Part shown: positions 34,326-41,871 of the stretch, piece by piece
How the letters are laid out: the number at the start of each line of letters is the position of its first letter
Position numbering within the stretch: the first letter of the stretch is position 1
Source of the DNA: Candidatus Kaiserbacteria bacterium
Lineage (GTDB): Bacteria > Patescibacteriota > Minisyncoccia > Phycocordibacterales > Phycocordibacteraceae
DNA: 42,740 nt
Assembly: GCA_029288865.1 (NCBI GenBank)
Contig: JARIGM010000023.1
Location: 67,039 to 109,778 of the forward strand
Reading direction: 5' to 3'
Program-made: the position numbers and the translations under genes
The notes under the pieces: model-generated
Database searches by the model: none
The model's input: only the letters and a program-made list of their open reading frames with translations
What the model was told of the DNA's origin: nothing

Positions 34326-35591
34326 CTATGCGTAATAATCACGCATGAAGTCAGCGCGGTACTGTTCAAATGTATCGTTCAGAATTGCTTCGCGAGCACC
34401 GTCCACGAGCTGGATGATGAATCCGACATTATGCATCGATGCGATGATCGGACCGAGCATTTCTTTGGCGCGGAAGAGGTGCGACAGGTAGCCGCGCGTA
34501 AACGATTCCGTGCCGGGAACCAGGACTTCAGGATCGAGCGGAGTGAAATCATTCTTGAATTTCTCATTCGTGAGGTTGATTGGCCCGCGTTTGGTGTAAA
34601 TCGTGCCGTGTCGACCGATGCGTGTCGCCGCGACGCAATCAAAGAGATCCATGCCCTGGGCAATACCCGTCAGGATATCACCTGGCTCACCGATGCCGAG
34701 GAAATGCCGTGGCTTCTCTTCAGGCAGATATTTCACTGCCGCTTCAAGGGCGCCATGCATATCTTCTTTGCTAAAAGATCCACCGATGCCGAATCCATCG
34801 AAGTCCATACTTGCGATTTCCTGTGCGCTTTCGCTTCGGAGATCTTCGTGTCGGCCACCCTGCACGATACCGAAAATAGACTGCGCACGGTTTGCAGCGA
34901 GGTTCTGTCGATGTGCCTTAAGAGAGCGAAGCGCCCAGCGATGCGTGCGACGCATCGCTTCCTTCTGGTATTCGTATGGTTCTGTCGGGCCCGTGCACTC
35001 ATCGAAGGCGAAGAACATATCTGCACCGAGCGCATGCTGGATCTCGATTGAGCGCTCTGGCGTAAAGCGATGGAGCGAGCCATCAAGATGGGAGGTGAAG
35101 GTCACTCCTTCATCATCAATCACTGCAAGCTGTCCATGTTTCGTTTGAACGTCTTCGTCATACACCGACACGCGTCGATTCTCCGCTTGTTCATTTGTGA
35201 GTTCCTCGCCTTTAGCAATCTTCGTGATCGTGCGGCCGAATGCTGCACCGAGCGAGAAAACCTGGAAACCGCCCGAGTCGGTCATGGTCGGACCATGCTT
35301 TGCGCCATCTTCTGTCATCTTTTCCCAACCCATGAACTTCGCGAGACCTCCTGCTTCTTCGATGATTTTCTCTCCGGGCTGCAAATATAGGTGGTAGGTA
35401 TTGGCGAGCACGACTTGGGCACCGAGCGCACGCAGTTGTTCGGGCAAGATGCCTTTCACTCCGGCCTTAGTGCCGACGGGAACGAATGCAGGGGTCTGAA
35501 TATCACCATGGAGCGTGCGCAAAAGCCCTGCACGAGCCGTTCCGGCTCGTGCTTTGATAGCAAATGACAGGGCTTTATCCGAGTTGCTCAT
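34326..35591 (-). CDS. tgt: Queuine/preQ1 tRNA-ribosyltransferase family protein (Tgt) lacking the zinc cysteines
   Basis: 421 residues. Catalytic aspartates are kept: Asp105 in TMTDSGGFQVFSL and the nucleophile Asp318 in GMDLFDCVAATR; FDECT (196-200) and GIVQGG are also normal. Three departures stand out. First, the zinc motif, normally C-x-C-x2-C before the 'R-x-YL-x-HL' helix, reads EVLVPGTESFTRGYLSHL (355-372), so all three cysteines are gone while His387 remains. Second, about 33 extra residues lie between SGGFQVFSL and EGVTFTSHLDGS (about 118-158). Third, the base-pocket segment usually GLAVGE reads GSFSKE (271-276). The enzyme exchanges guanine 34 in tRNA; which base it inserts here is unclear. 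The perfect TATAAT lies eight bases before ATG 35589-35591. Confidence 0.88.
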   Translation of the reverse strand: MSNSDKALSFAIKARAGTARAGLLRTLHGDIQTPAFVPVGTKAGVKGILPEQLRALGAQVVLANTYHLYLQPGEKIIEEAGGLAKFMGWEKMTEDGAKHGPTMTDSGGFQVFSLGAAFGRTITKIAKGEELTNEQAENRRVSVYDEDVQTKHGQLAVIDDEGVTFTSHLDGSLHRFTPERSIEIQHALGADMFFAFDECTGPTEPYEYQKEAMRRTHRWALRSLKAHRQNLAANRAQSIFGIVQGGRHEDLRSESAQEIASMDFDGFGIGGSFSKEDMHGALEAAVKYLPEEKPRHFLGIGEPGDILTGIAQGMDLFDCVAATRIGRHGTIYTKRGPINLTNEKFKNDFTPLDPEVLVPGTESFTRGYLSHLFRAKEMLGPIIASMHNVGFIIQLVDGAREAILNDTFEQYRADFMRDYYA

Positions 35592-35599
35592 ATCCAGTA

Positions 35600-35605
35600 A
35601 TTATA
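35600..35605 (-). promoter_or_regulatory. -10 box of tgt
   Basis: A perfect TATAAT, eight bases before the ATG; no -35 at the right distance. Confidence 0.45.
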
Positions 35606-35688
35606 GCCTTATTTTACAACGGTACAGGACAACCAGATTCCTGCAACCCGCGGACAGCCACGGGAGAGTCATTTGCCTGCCGATGCGC

Positions 35689-35717
35689 TTGACAAATACT
35701 ACTCATGGTGCTATAAA
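35689..35717 (+). promoter_or_regulatory. Strong promoter of the lipoprotein gene
   Basis: TTGACA (35689-35694), 17-base spacer, TATAAA (35712-35717). It is the best sigma70-type promoter in the window. The leader of about 50 bases contains a TAGAG/CTCTA stem and ends in the Shine-Dalgarno AAGGAG (35761-35766). Confidence 0.75.
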
Positions 35718-35772
35718 GTATCTAGAGTGAATCCGCTCTAAACATCAACTTAAGCAAGGAAAGGAGCATCTC

Positions 35773-36411
35773 ATGCTCAACATCCAAAAAACCCTCGTCG
35801 GCATTTCCCTTCTGGGAATGCTCGGGCTCAGCGCATGCGCCAACCCATATGAGCACGTCGATCTCGGCGTTACGAAATACGGGTATGGTGAAACGCATGC
35901 CGTCACAGAGGCCGACGTCGTTCATCAGAAGACCGTCGTCGAACCTCGTTGCCGAGACTACGGCGAGAAGACCCAACCCAATCCCTGGGTTGCAGCTCTC
36001 GCTTTCGGCTGGAACAACTTCCTGCCCGGACTCTTCGGCGAGGCCATCGGGTTCAAGCTCGATCTGGCCGCAGTTGGAGCCAAAGCGGCTTCGAAGGAAG
36101 TCGTCGGTGCCGGTCTGAATGAAGGGGCTGCTGCTGCTTCGCTCGGCGGAGCTGGTGGCGTCAATACGACGTTCGCCATGCAACACGCTGTTGCGCAAGG
36201 CTGCATGACGGCCGACGCCGCTGGATATCACCAGATGTCGACCTCGTGGGCCGAGCGTGAGCTTGCCAAAAATAATGGCAAGATTGTGTTCACACGGCCC
36301 GACGAGCCGACGAAGGCTTCATGGGCTGATCAATCGGCCAGCTCGTCTTCTGAGCAGTCCGATTCGCAAGACGGTCCGCCGCCGGCACCACCGGTTCCGC
36401 CAGTCCAATGA
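35773..36411 (+). CDS. Putative lipoprotein, 212 residues
   Basis: ATG 35773-35775 follows AAGGAG by six bases. The signal peptide MLNIQKTLVGISLLGMLG ends in a lipobox LSAC, predicting a lipid-modified Cys at residue 22. The mature part has a polar N-terminal region (HVDLGVTKYGYGETHAVTEA), a Gly/Ala-rich hydrophobic middle (about 68-128, WVAALAFGWNNFLPGLFGEA and GAAAASLGGAGG) and a Ser/Asp/Gln then Pro-rich tail ending PPAPPVPPVQ. The family is not recognised. Base use is more C/G-ending than in the neighbours, and with the isolated + orientation, strong own promoter, SD and terminator this suggests transfer or high expression. Confidence 0.7.
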   Translation: MLNIQKTLVGISLLGMLGLSACANPYEHVDLGVTKYGYGETHAVTEADVVHQKTVVEPRCRDYGEKTQPNPWVAALAFGWNNFLPGLFGEAIGFKLDLAAVGAKAASKEVVGAGLNEGAAAASLGGAGGVNTTFAMQHAVAQGCMTADAAGYHQMSTSWAERELAKNNGKIVFTRPDEPTKASWADQSASSSSEQSDSQDGPPPAPPVPPVQ

Positions 36412-36439
36412 TGTAAAAGCGCTGCACCTTACTAACAAA

Positions 36440-36474
36440 AACGCCCCAGGATTTATCCCGGGGCGTTCTTTTTT
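36440..36474. terminator. Bidirectional terminator between the lipoprotein and FKBP genes
   Basis: AACGCCCC / GGGGCGTT (36440-36447 and 36460-36467), with a further inner GGAT/ATCC pairing, then CTTTTTT on the + strand and a U-run TTTTTG on the minus strand. Confidence 0.85.
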
Positions 36475-36487
36475 GTCTTGTCGAAAA

Positions 36488-37051
36488 TTATTGACCTGGC
36501 TGCACGTTTACTAATTCAACTTCAAACACGAGCGTTGAGTTCGCAGGAATCGAGCCGATCGCTTGCGCTCCATATCCCAGCGATGCAGGAATGATAAGCT
36601 CGCGCTTGCCTCCCACCTTCATACCGGCAACTCCCTGATCCCATCCTTTAATTACTTGACCTGCTCCCAGCTTGAACGTAAACCCGGTGCTTCCATGATT
36701 CGCAGAGGCATCAAACACCTGCCCATTCGTGAGCATTCCGACATAGTTCACCGTTACCGTGTCTCCAGCTTTCGCTTCAGCACCCGTACCGACGACCATG
36801 TCCTTTCCCATCAATTCGGTTACGTTCGCTGGTACATTGGGAACTGAGCTCGTTGCTGCTGTCTGGTTATTCTGATCGTCCATAGTTGTTGTTACTGGCG
36901 TATTAGGTTGCGTCGTCGCAGCTGCTTGCGTCGACGTCTGATGGTTAAATAATGAAAATATCGCAGGCCCGAAGAATAGCAATCCGCCGGCGATAAGCAC
37001 GGCGAGGGCGACTGCGATTCCGACTCCCGTTACGTTCATTTGTTCATTCAT
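36488..37051 (-). CDS. Membrane-anchored FKBP-type peptidyl-prolyl isomerase
   Basis: 187 residues from ATG 37049-37051. An N-terminal TM helix (about 8-29) is followed by a Thr/Gln/Asn-rich linker (about 33-72), then a complete FKBP domain: GDTVTVNYVGMLTNGQVFDAS, FKLGAGQVIKGWDQGVAGMKVGGKRELIIPASLGYG and the C-terminal LVFEVELVNV. Family active-site residues (Tyr, Phe-Asp, Val-Ile, Trp, Tyr) are there, so activity is likely. It is held outside the membrane to fold secreted or envelope proteins. It follows the small helical protein gene by 7 bases, placing it at the end of the secretion-like operon. Confidence 0.92.
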   Translation of the reverse strand: MNEQMNVTGVGIAVALAVLIAGGLLFFGPAIFSLFNHQTSTQAAATTQPNTPVTTTMDDQNNQTAATSSVPNVPANVTELMGKDMVVGTGAEAKAGDTVTVNYVGMLTNGQVFDASANHGSTGFTFKLGAGQVIKGWDQGVAGMKVGGKRELIIPASLGYGAQAIGSIPANSTLVFEVELVNVQPGQ

Positions 37052-37058
37052 ATTGGTA

Positions 37059-37352
37059 TTAATTTTCTTTCTTCGCAAGTAGATCACTTTTTAGATCATC
37101 CATGGTTTCGCTGAGCAACTTGTCCAGATTCTTTACGTGAGTCTTGAAAAAAGCTCCTACCTCTTCATCAGATGGATCTCGTTCGAGCATGTGCTCGAGT
37201 TCTTCAGCTTTTGAATCATCAAGATTTTCAAGAATACGTATCAATGTCTGCTCAAACGCAATATCGTCAAGCTCCGAAAGGAGTGATTCCTGTTCTTCAA
37301 CTGGCAATGCGTCCATTTCGAGCGCACGGATGAGATCGGTTTGTGTTGTCAT
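37059..37352 (-). CDS. Small acidic helical protein, paralogue A
   Basis: 97 residues, rich in Glu/Asp/Leu and predicted all-helical. It aligns over its whole length with the 104-residue protein encoded at 39934-40248: shared pattern DL-AL-L--L-QESLL-EL-D-, T-IR, SDEE/SEEQ, F-K-HV---DK-L--T and L--D-LA. It resembles a small CPR family (possibly DUF5663; I am not certain of the number). It is encoded 2 bases after the 814-residue gene and 7 bases before the FKBP gene. It may be a partner of the large protein before it, since each copy follows one large protein (inference). Confidence 0.7.
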   Translation of the reverse strand: MTTQTDLIRALEMDALPVEEQESLLSELDDIAFEQTLIRILENLDDSKAEELEHMLERDPSDEEVGAFFKTHVKNLDKLLSETMDDLKSDLLAKKEN

Positions 37353-37354
37353 AA

Positions 37355-39799
37355 TTAGAATATTTCTTTCGCGCCTGTTACTGAAGGGATCTTCCCTGGA
37401 TACGGATCTAGATGATTAAAAGTTCCTCCATTTATTGCTGAGGTGTAATACGAGACATAGTTCGAACTCTTGCCTTGGATGATGACCTTCACGCTATCAT
37501 TGCCAGCTGCATATTGCTGCAAGAGGAAGTTCGCAAGATATCGTTCCGATTGGTCGTCCCCGCCGCGCACCACAAACTCAGTATCACTGACTTGATAGAC
37601 AGAAGCTGGATCCGATTGATGATTCGCAATTGCTTCCTGAGCACGCTGTACATATGCTTCGGACGTTTCTCCGCCATTTGGAGTAATTCCGGATGCGCAA
37701 AGTACCTTGAAGAGATCCATGCGGAACGCATTACTAGGATCCGAAGGATTCGAACTTCCTGGCTGATCAAGAACATCAGTCGCAGGTGCTCCCTTGAAGG
37801 TTTTCCATGTCGAGGATTCTCGCATTGCGTCAATGCTCGGGATTCCAGAAGTAGCACTCGCCTCTGCTGACGTAGCAGGAGCTGCAGCAGTTTCTAACAC
37901 TGAGGCCGACGCTGCTGGCGCTTGGGTTACGGTCTCGGTGGGATTAAACGGCGATTGGCTGGGGAACGCGGGTTTGCCTTCGGTCTGTTCTCTATCCAAG
38001 CGAGCAGCGATTTCATTCGGATCAATTGAAAGTGGGTTGGTTGGCCGCGTGGATGCGGTTTCAGGAATCGGATGACCGGCTACTTGCTCCTGATTCGCGC
38101 GAGCAGTTTCGGCGTTTGCTGCTGCTTCGCTTGTATCATTCGCTGGTGCAGCAGGCGGCACATTTTCAGTCTTGTACTTCACGCTCATCGAGCGGACATG
38201 GTACGGCGATTCGGGCATCGTTGCCGGAGCAGTAGCCACGACTGGAGCAGGCGTCGGCGCTGGTGGTACCTCACGCGGAGACGGTGCTGCAGCAGGTGTT
38301 TCTGTCGTAGCTGCAGCCGCGGTACGATAGGCAGCAGTTCCTTGACCCCACTTAATTTCGGCTCCCTGCGGCATATGCACGCCCAGCTTTTCGCGGAGCT
38401 GTTCACGATGCGTTACCACGTGAGTAGCACCTTTTTCCACTTGCAAGATCGTCACATCCTGCGGACCGCGATGCTTATCAACTCGATGGAAGATCAGGCT
38501 GGTACCATTAAATTCGAGAGAATCGCCTGGCTGCATATACCCTTGCGCATTATTGAGAGGGAAACCAAGTTGTTCGGCAAGAAGATTAGGATCCTTGTGC
38601 AGAAGCATTTTGCCAAAGTCTGTGTTTTCAATACCGCTCACATGTTTCAGGCTCTGCTGCATCTGATAGATAAGTTCGCCTGCGCCTTGTCCTTCCTTGA
38701 GCTCGAATTTCGCTCCCGGTATCTGTACGATTGGTCGTTCCATTGATGCCTGGGGACCTTTCTTGATTGCATCAAGTCCTGGCAACTTCCGTTCCGCTGT
38801 TGGTTGCTGATTAATCGGTTTCAGTTGCTGCAAAGCATCGATTCCGACACCGAGAGGTGCTGGTCCAGATGCGATAGCCAAACCAAGCGCCAACAAATCG
38901 CGCTTCTTACCTTTAAACGATTTTGCCATGATAGTGTCATGCACCGATTTCTGCGCAGGGCCGAGCTTTTCGGCTCGAGCTTTGTTGCGACCACGCAGCA
39001 TACCAAAGAATGCCAAGATGCGCTCCATTATTGTCTTTTTCTTTTCCTTGCTCTCGGTTTTCGGCTGAGGTTGCGTTTCCGCGTTGGTTTTTTTATGGGG
39101 ACCGAATTTTGCGACAACAGCAGAAAGTGTCTCCCACCATTCTTTTTTGGATAATTTCTCGCGAAGAAGCGGGCCGTGCTCAAGCGTCTGATTCAACAGA
39201 TCCTCCTTTGCTGGATGCGTTTCAATCTTAGACTGATTTGATTCTTCATGTACCGGACGAACGAGTGGCGCAAGCTCTGACCCTTTATCCCTAACTATAA
39301 TATCTCTTCCTGGTGGTTTAATATTTTCATCATTATTTTTCAGCACAAAATCGGTACCCGGAACTAATACGAATCCTGTACTCGGTGCAGGGTGCTTTTC
39401 GGCCGGGATTGCCTCTTGGGGGACAAGGTCTACACCTGACTCTTCTCCGGCTCCGGCTTGCGGAACATAGTCCACGGCGCCATAGGAATCATTCCCGGCG
39501 CTAAACGCAGGCAATTCGGAAGCCTGTACCCAAGGATCGTGAGCGATTGCTTGAGCTTGCTTTTCAAGAGTACCCTTCTTTGGTCCGTATTTCTTTGAAG
39601 CTGGTCTTAAACGTGATTTTCTTGTATTTCCAGCAGCCTTCTCTTCTTTTCGCTTTACAAAATCCGCCTGCGCAGCTTCTATTGCTTTGTTCCTATTCGG
39701 ATTATTGTGAATCTTGCTGTTGGGATTAACCGGAGACGGCCTTGATTCCTGTTTCTCGGGGGTCTTTTTTGGAGATGGAGGACTGTTAAAACTTTTCAT
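37355..39799 (-). CDS. Large low-complexity protein of the VirD4-associated locus, 814 residues
   Basis: Start ATG 39797-39799 with TATTCT six bases upstream. The N-terminal about 85 residues are very basic and Pro/Asn/Lys-rich. A basic segment around 250-300 (KEKKKTIMERILAFFGM, then RNKARAEKLGPAQKS) precedes a weak hydrophobic stretch (about 301-322). A folded-looking part at about 350-470 contains GYMQPGDSLEFNGTSLIF, reminiscent of LysM-type strands. Residues about 490-700 are a Pro/Ala/Thr/Glu-rich linker, and a compact C-terminal domain spans about 705-814 (FRMDLFKVLCASGITPNGG, VYQVSDTEFVVRGG). No known family. It shares the NKARAE motif region with the 536-residue protein upstream. A scaffold or surface-linked role is a guess. 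Confidence 0.6.
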   Translation of the reverse strand: MKSFNSPPSPKKTPEKQESRPSPVNPNSKIHNNPNRNKAIEAAQADFVKRKEEKAAGNTRKSRLRPASKKYGPKKGTLEKQAQAIAHDPWVQASELPAFSAGNDSYGAVDYVPQAGAGEESGVDLVPQEAIPAEKHPAPSTGFVLVPGTDFVLKNNDENIKPPGRDIIVRDKGSELAPLVRPVHEESNQSKIETHPAKEDLLNQTLEHGPLLREKLSKKEWWETLSAVVAKFGPHKKTNAETQPQPKTESKEKKKTIMERILAFFGMLRGRNKARAEKLGPAQKSVHDTIMAKSFKGKKRDLLALGLAIASGPAPLGVGIDALQQLKPINQQPTAERKLPGLDAIKKGPQASMERPIVQIPGAKFELKEGQGAGELIYQMQQSLKHVSGIENTDFGKMLLHKDPNLLAEQLGFPLNNAQGYMQPGDSLEFNGTSLIFHRVDKHRGPQDVTILQVEKGATHVVTHREQLREKLGVHMPQGAEIKWGQGTAAYRTAAAATTETPAAAPSPREVPPAPTPAPVVATAPATMPESPYHVRSMSVKYKTENVPPAAPANDTSEAAANAETARANQEQVAGHPIPETASTRPTNPLSIDPNEIAARLDREQTEGKPAFPSQSPFNPTETVTQAPAASASVLETAAAPATSAEASATSGIPSIDAMRESSTWKTFKGAPATDVLDQPGSSNPSDPSNAFRMDLFKVLCASGITPNGGETSEAYVQRAQEAIANHQSDPASVYQVSDTEFVVRGGDDQSERYLANFLLQQYAAGNDSVKVIIQGKSSNYVSYYTSAINGGTFNHLDPYPGKIPSVTGAKEIF

Positions 39800-39805
39800 A
39801 GTGAC

Positions 39806-39811
39806 AGAATA
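39806..39811 (-). promoter_or_regulatory. -10 box of the 814-residue protein gene
   Basis: TATTCT, six bases, ATG 39799. It lies between the stop of the decayed ATPase fragment and the gene. Confidence 0.4.
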
Positions 39812-39816
39812 AATAA

Positions 39817-39933
39817 TTATGACAAATATTTTGTCCGGGTCATGTCTTTAATGGTAGCACGGCCACGGCCGCATAAGAGGTGCGACATGCGGTTTTCCAC
39901 ACCTAAAATAAGGAACGTCAAAGCTCGGCCCAG
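39817..39933 (-). pseudogene. Decayed 3' fragment of a VirD4-like ATPase gene
   Basis: The frame just after the stop at 39934 reads, at its end, GRGRATIKDMTRTKYLS followed by TAA. This matches the true C terminus of the ATPase at 41872, GRDRATIENMIRTKYLS and TAA. Over about 70 bases (39820-39891 against 41875-41946) I count roughly 83 percent identity. Upstream of that the similarity fades and there is no start codon or rest of the gene. It stands before the 814-residue gene just as the real ATPase end stands before the 536-residue gene. It is the trace of a tandem duplication. Confidence 0.75.
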
Positions 39934-40248
39934 TCACTCCACATGTTCTTTGCTGGTTGTTGCCAGTATGTCATCTCGTAACTCTTCGATGGTGTCCTGC
40001 AGGGCTTTATCCGCATCTGGAACATGCTGCTTTATGAATCCGTCGATCTGCTCCTCAGAAGCCTCTGTATCCAAGAGTTTCTGGAATTGAGTCAGCGTCG
40101 GCTCGTCCATGAGCGCAATAAGTCGAATCATAGTTCCCTGCGTGATGAGGTCTTCCATCTCAAGGAGGATACTCTCTTGGTCTGTGGGTGAGAGCTCCTC
40201 GAGCTGGAGGGCTTTCAGAAGATCGTCTTGATGGGGAGAGAGGGACAT
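39934..40248 (-). CDS. Small acidic helical protein, paralogue B
   Basis: 104 residues, homologous along its length to the 97-residue protein at 37059-37352 (shared QESILLEMEDL, TMIRL, SEEQIDGFIKQHV and the TIEELRDDILA pattern). It is all-helical and acidic, with no TM segment. It begins 4 bases after the 536-residue gene and its stop is in frame with the ATPase remnant. Position and homology suggest one small protein per large protein in each copy of the module. Function unknown. Confidence 0.7.
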   Translation of the reverse strand: MSLSPHQDDLLKALQLEELSPTDQESILLEMEDLITQGTMIRLIALMDEPTLTQFQKLLDTEASEEQIDGFIKQHVPDADKALQDTIEELRDDILATTSKEHVE

Positions 40249-40252
40249 ACGA

Positions 40253-41863
40253 TTATGTAGTTATATCAGCTTGTAACATGTCTTCGCGTGCGTCGATGTC
40301 GGCTGGATGCTCCGAACCTTCGTAATAATGATGGGATTTCTCGGCTTCAGTAGCGTTCGCGATGTGATGCACGGCCGTGCTTAGATGCTCATGAGCATCC
40401 TTTGCGTCGTCAACCACACCTGCCGCATGCTCTGCCGAACCTGCGACGGATGTTGCGTGCTCGATCAGCGCTTCAGCTTCGCCGCCACCCACCAGCGCCA
40501 CGAGTTCTTTGACAGGAGCGAGATTTTCAAGAGCTGAGGAAGAGAGGATGCGTCCTCCGAGAAAACCAGCAGCGATAGTAACCCCGGACGTGACCCAGGC
40601 GGTCTTTCGATCGAGAGTATCTTCACTCGCTCGAGATTCAAGTTTCTTATACTCTTTATCCTTCTTCGAGAGGTCATTAGGAGTCCATGATTCGAGATCT
40701 CCATAGTTGGAGATCTTCTTTTGGGCATCCTGCTGCGCTTCTTGTCCAATGAATTTTTTATAGCCTGCTCCGGCGCCCTCTCCGACGGCGGCTGACGCCA
40801 CACCCATTGCCAGGCTCTTTGCAGAGATGAGGGCGATGAGCACGCCAGTCACAGGAAGACTTCCCGCAGTTGTCGCCGTAGTCCCTCCCACGATGGCAGA
40901 CGCGATCAGTACCGACCGAAGCACTTTGCCGACTCGCGGACCGATTTTCAGCGGCACCTTGTCCATGAGACCCTGAATATTTGATCCGAGACGATTGAGC
41001 GTAGAGGCAAGTTTTCCGAATCCGAGCTTCTGGACATAACTGAATCGTTCTGCTCGCGCTTTGTTATTTTGCTCCAAGAAGTTCTTGGTTAGCAATACGC
41101 GCTCCATGGCAACCTCGCCTTTTACTTTCTGTCGCGCTTCAGGAAGCCCGAATTCTTGTTCCAGTCTCGTTCGAAGATCCTCGATCTCAACATCTGAGAT
41201 GCTCTCATTTTTCATGCGGGCTTCACGAAGCAAAGCATATACCTGTTCCTGCTTTTCCTCTATCTCAACACTCTTCTTATCTTCGAACTGCCGTAGGAAA
41301 TTGAGACGAGCAGCATAATACTCATCCTTAAGCTTATTCAGCTCGACTGATTCTTTCGTCTTGAAAAGTTCCCGCCGCGAGCGCTCGAATGGATTTACCT
41401 TAAGATGCGCCGCATACGCCTCGAGATATTTGTTCTCAAAATTCTTATACGCCCATCGTTCGTCCTGCATGCGCTCCGCTCGACGCAGGCTCTGGATCTG
41501 CTTATCGCTTTTTCCGAGCTCCGCATTTTCTTTACGCCACGCCTCTGCACGAGCCGTCGGGGTGGAAGCTTCAGGGTTATCGCCAAACATGAGCTTTGCC
41601 CGCGCCATCAGCGTTTCGAAACGAGCCCTGCTCTCCGGACCTGCCTTGCCAGATGCAAGGACGCGCTCCATCGTTGGACTAACTGTATTGAAAAGCTCCG
41701 CTTCCCTGTCCAGTTTTATCTTTTCGAGCCGAGCAGTATCCTCTTCCTGAGTTTCCGAAAGCTTTTCTTCCTTCTGCTTTTCATGAAAAGCATCAGTCTT
41801 CATGCGCCGCTGCTCATCCTTGGGCGCACTGTTTTGCGGTAGCTTATCAAAAGAAAATGCCAT
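40253..41863 (-). CDS. Coiled-coil membrane protein of the VirD4-associated locus, 536 residues
   Basis: The N-terminal about 300 residues are highly charged and helical, Lys/Glu/Arg/Gln-rich coiled coil (RRAERMQDERWAYKNFENKY, IEEKQEQVYALLREARMKNE). Then come hydrophobic segments at about 315-336 and 338-360 (VLRSVLIASAIVGGTTATTAG, VTGVLIALISA) and a further one near 425-447. The C terminus is His/Glu/Asp/Ala-rich (HLSTAVHHIANATEAEKSHHYY). It contains NKARAERFSYVQKL (267-280), similar to NKARAEKLGPAQKS in the 814-residue protein. No family recognised. It starts 8 bases after the ATPase stop, so it is cotranscribed with it. Confidence 0.6.
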   Translation of the reverse strand: MAFSFDKLPQNSAPKDEQRRMKTDAFHEKQKEEKLSETQEEDTARLEKIKLDREAELFNTVSPTMERVLASGKAGPESRARFETLMARAKLMFGDNPEASTPTARAEAWRKENAELGKSDKQIQSLRRAERMQDERWAYKNFENKYLEAYAAHLKVNPFERSRRELFKTKESVELNKLKDEYYAARLNFLRQFEDKKSVEIEEKQEQVYALLREARMKNESISDVEIEDLRTRLEQEFGLPEARQKVKGEVAMERVLLTKNFLEQNNKARAERFSYVQKLGFGKLASTLNRLGSNIQGLMDKVPLKIGPRVGKVLRSVLIASAIVGGTTATTAGSLPVTGVLIALISAKSLAMGVASAAVGEGAGAGYKKFIGQEAQQDAQKKISNYGDLESWTPNDLSKKDKEYKKLESRASEDTLDRKTAWVTSGVTIAAGFLGGRILSSSALENLAPVKELVALVGGGEAEALIEHATSVAGSAEHAAGVVDDAKDAHEHLSTAVHHIANATEAEKSHHYYEGSEHPADIDAREDMLQADITT

Positions 41864-41871
41864 ACGTGTTC

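Noticed and set aside
39817-39933. Separate short functional gene
   Set aside because: It has no start codon and its only similarity is to the extreme C terminus of the ATPase, so a decayed duplicate is the better reading.
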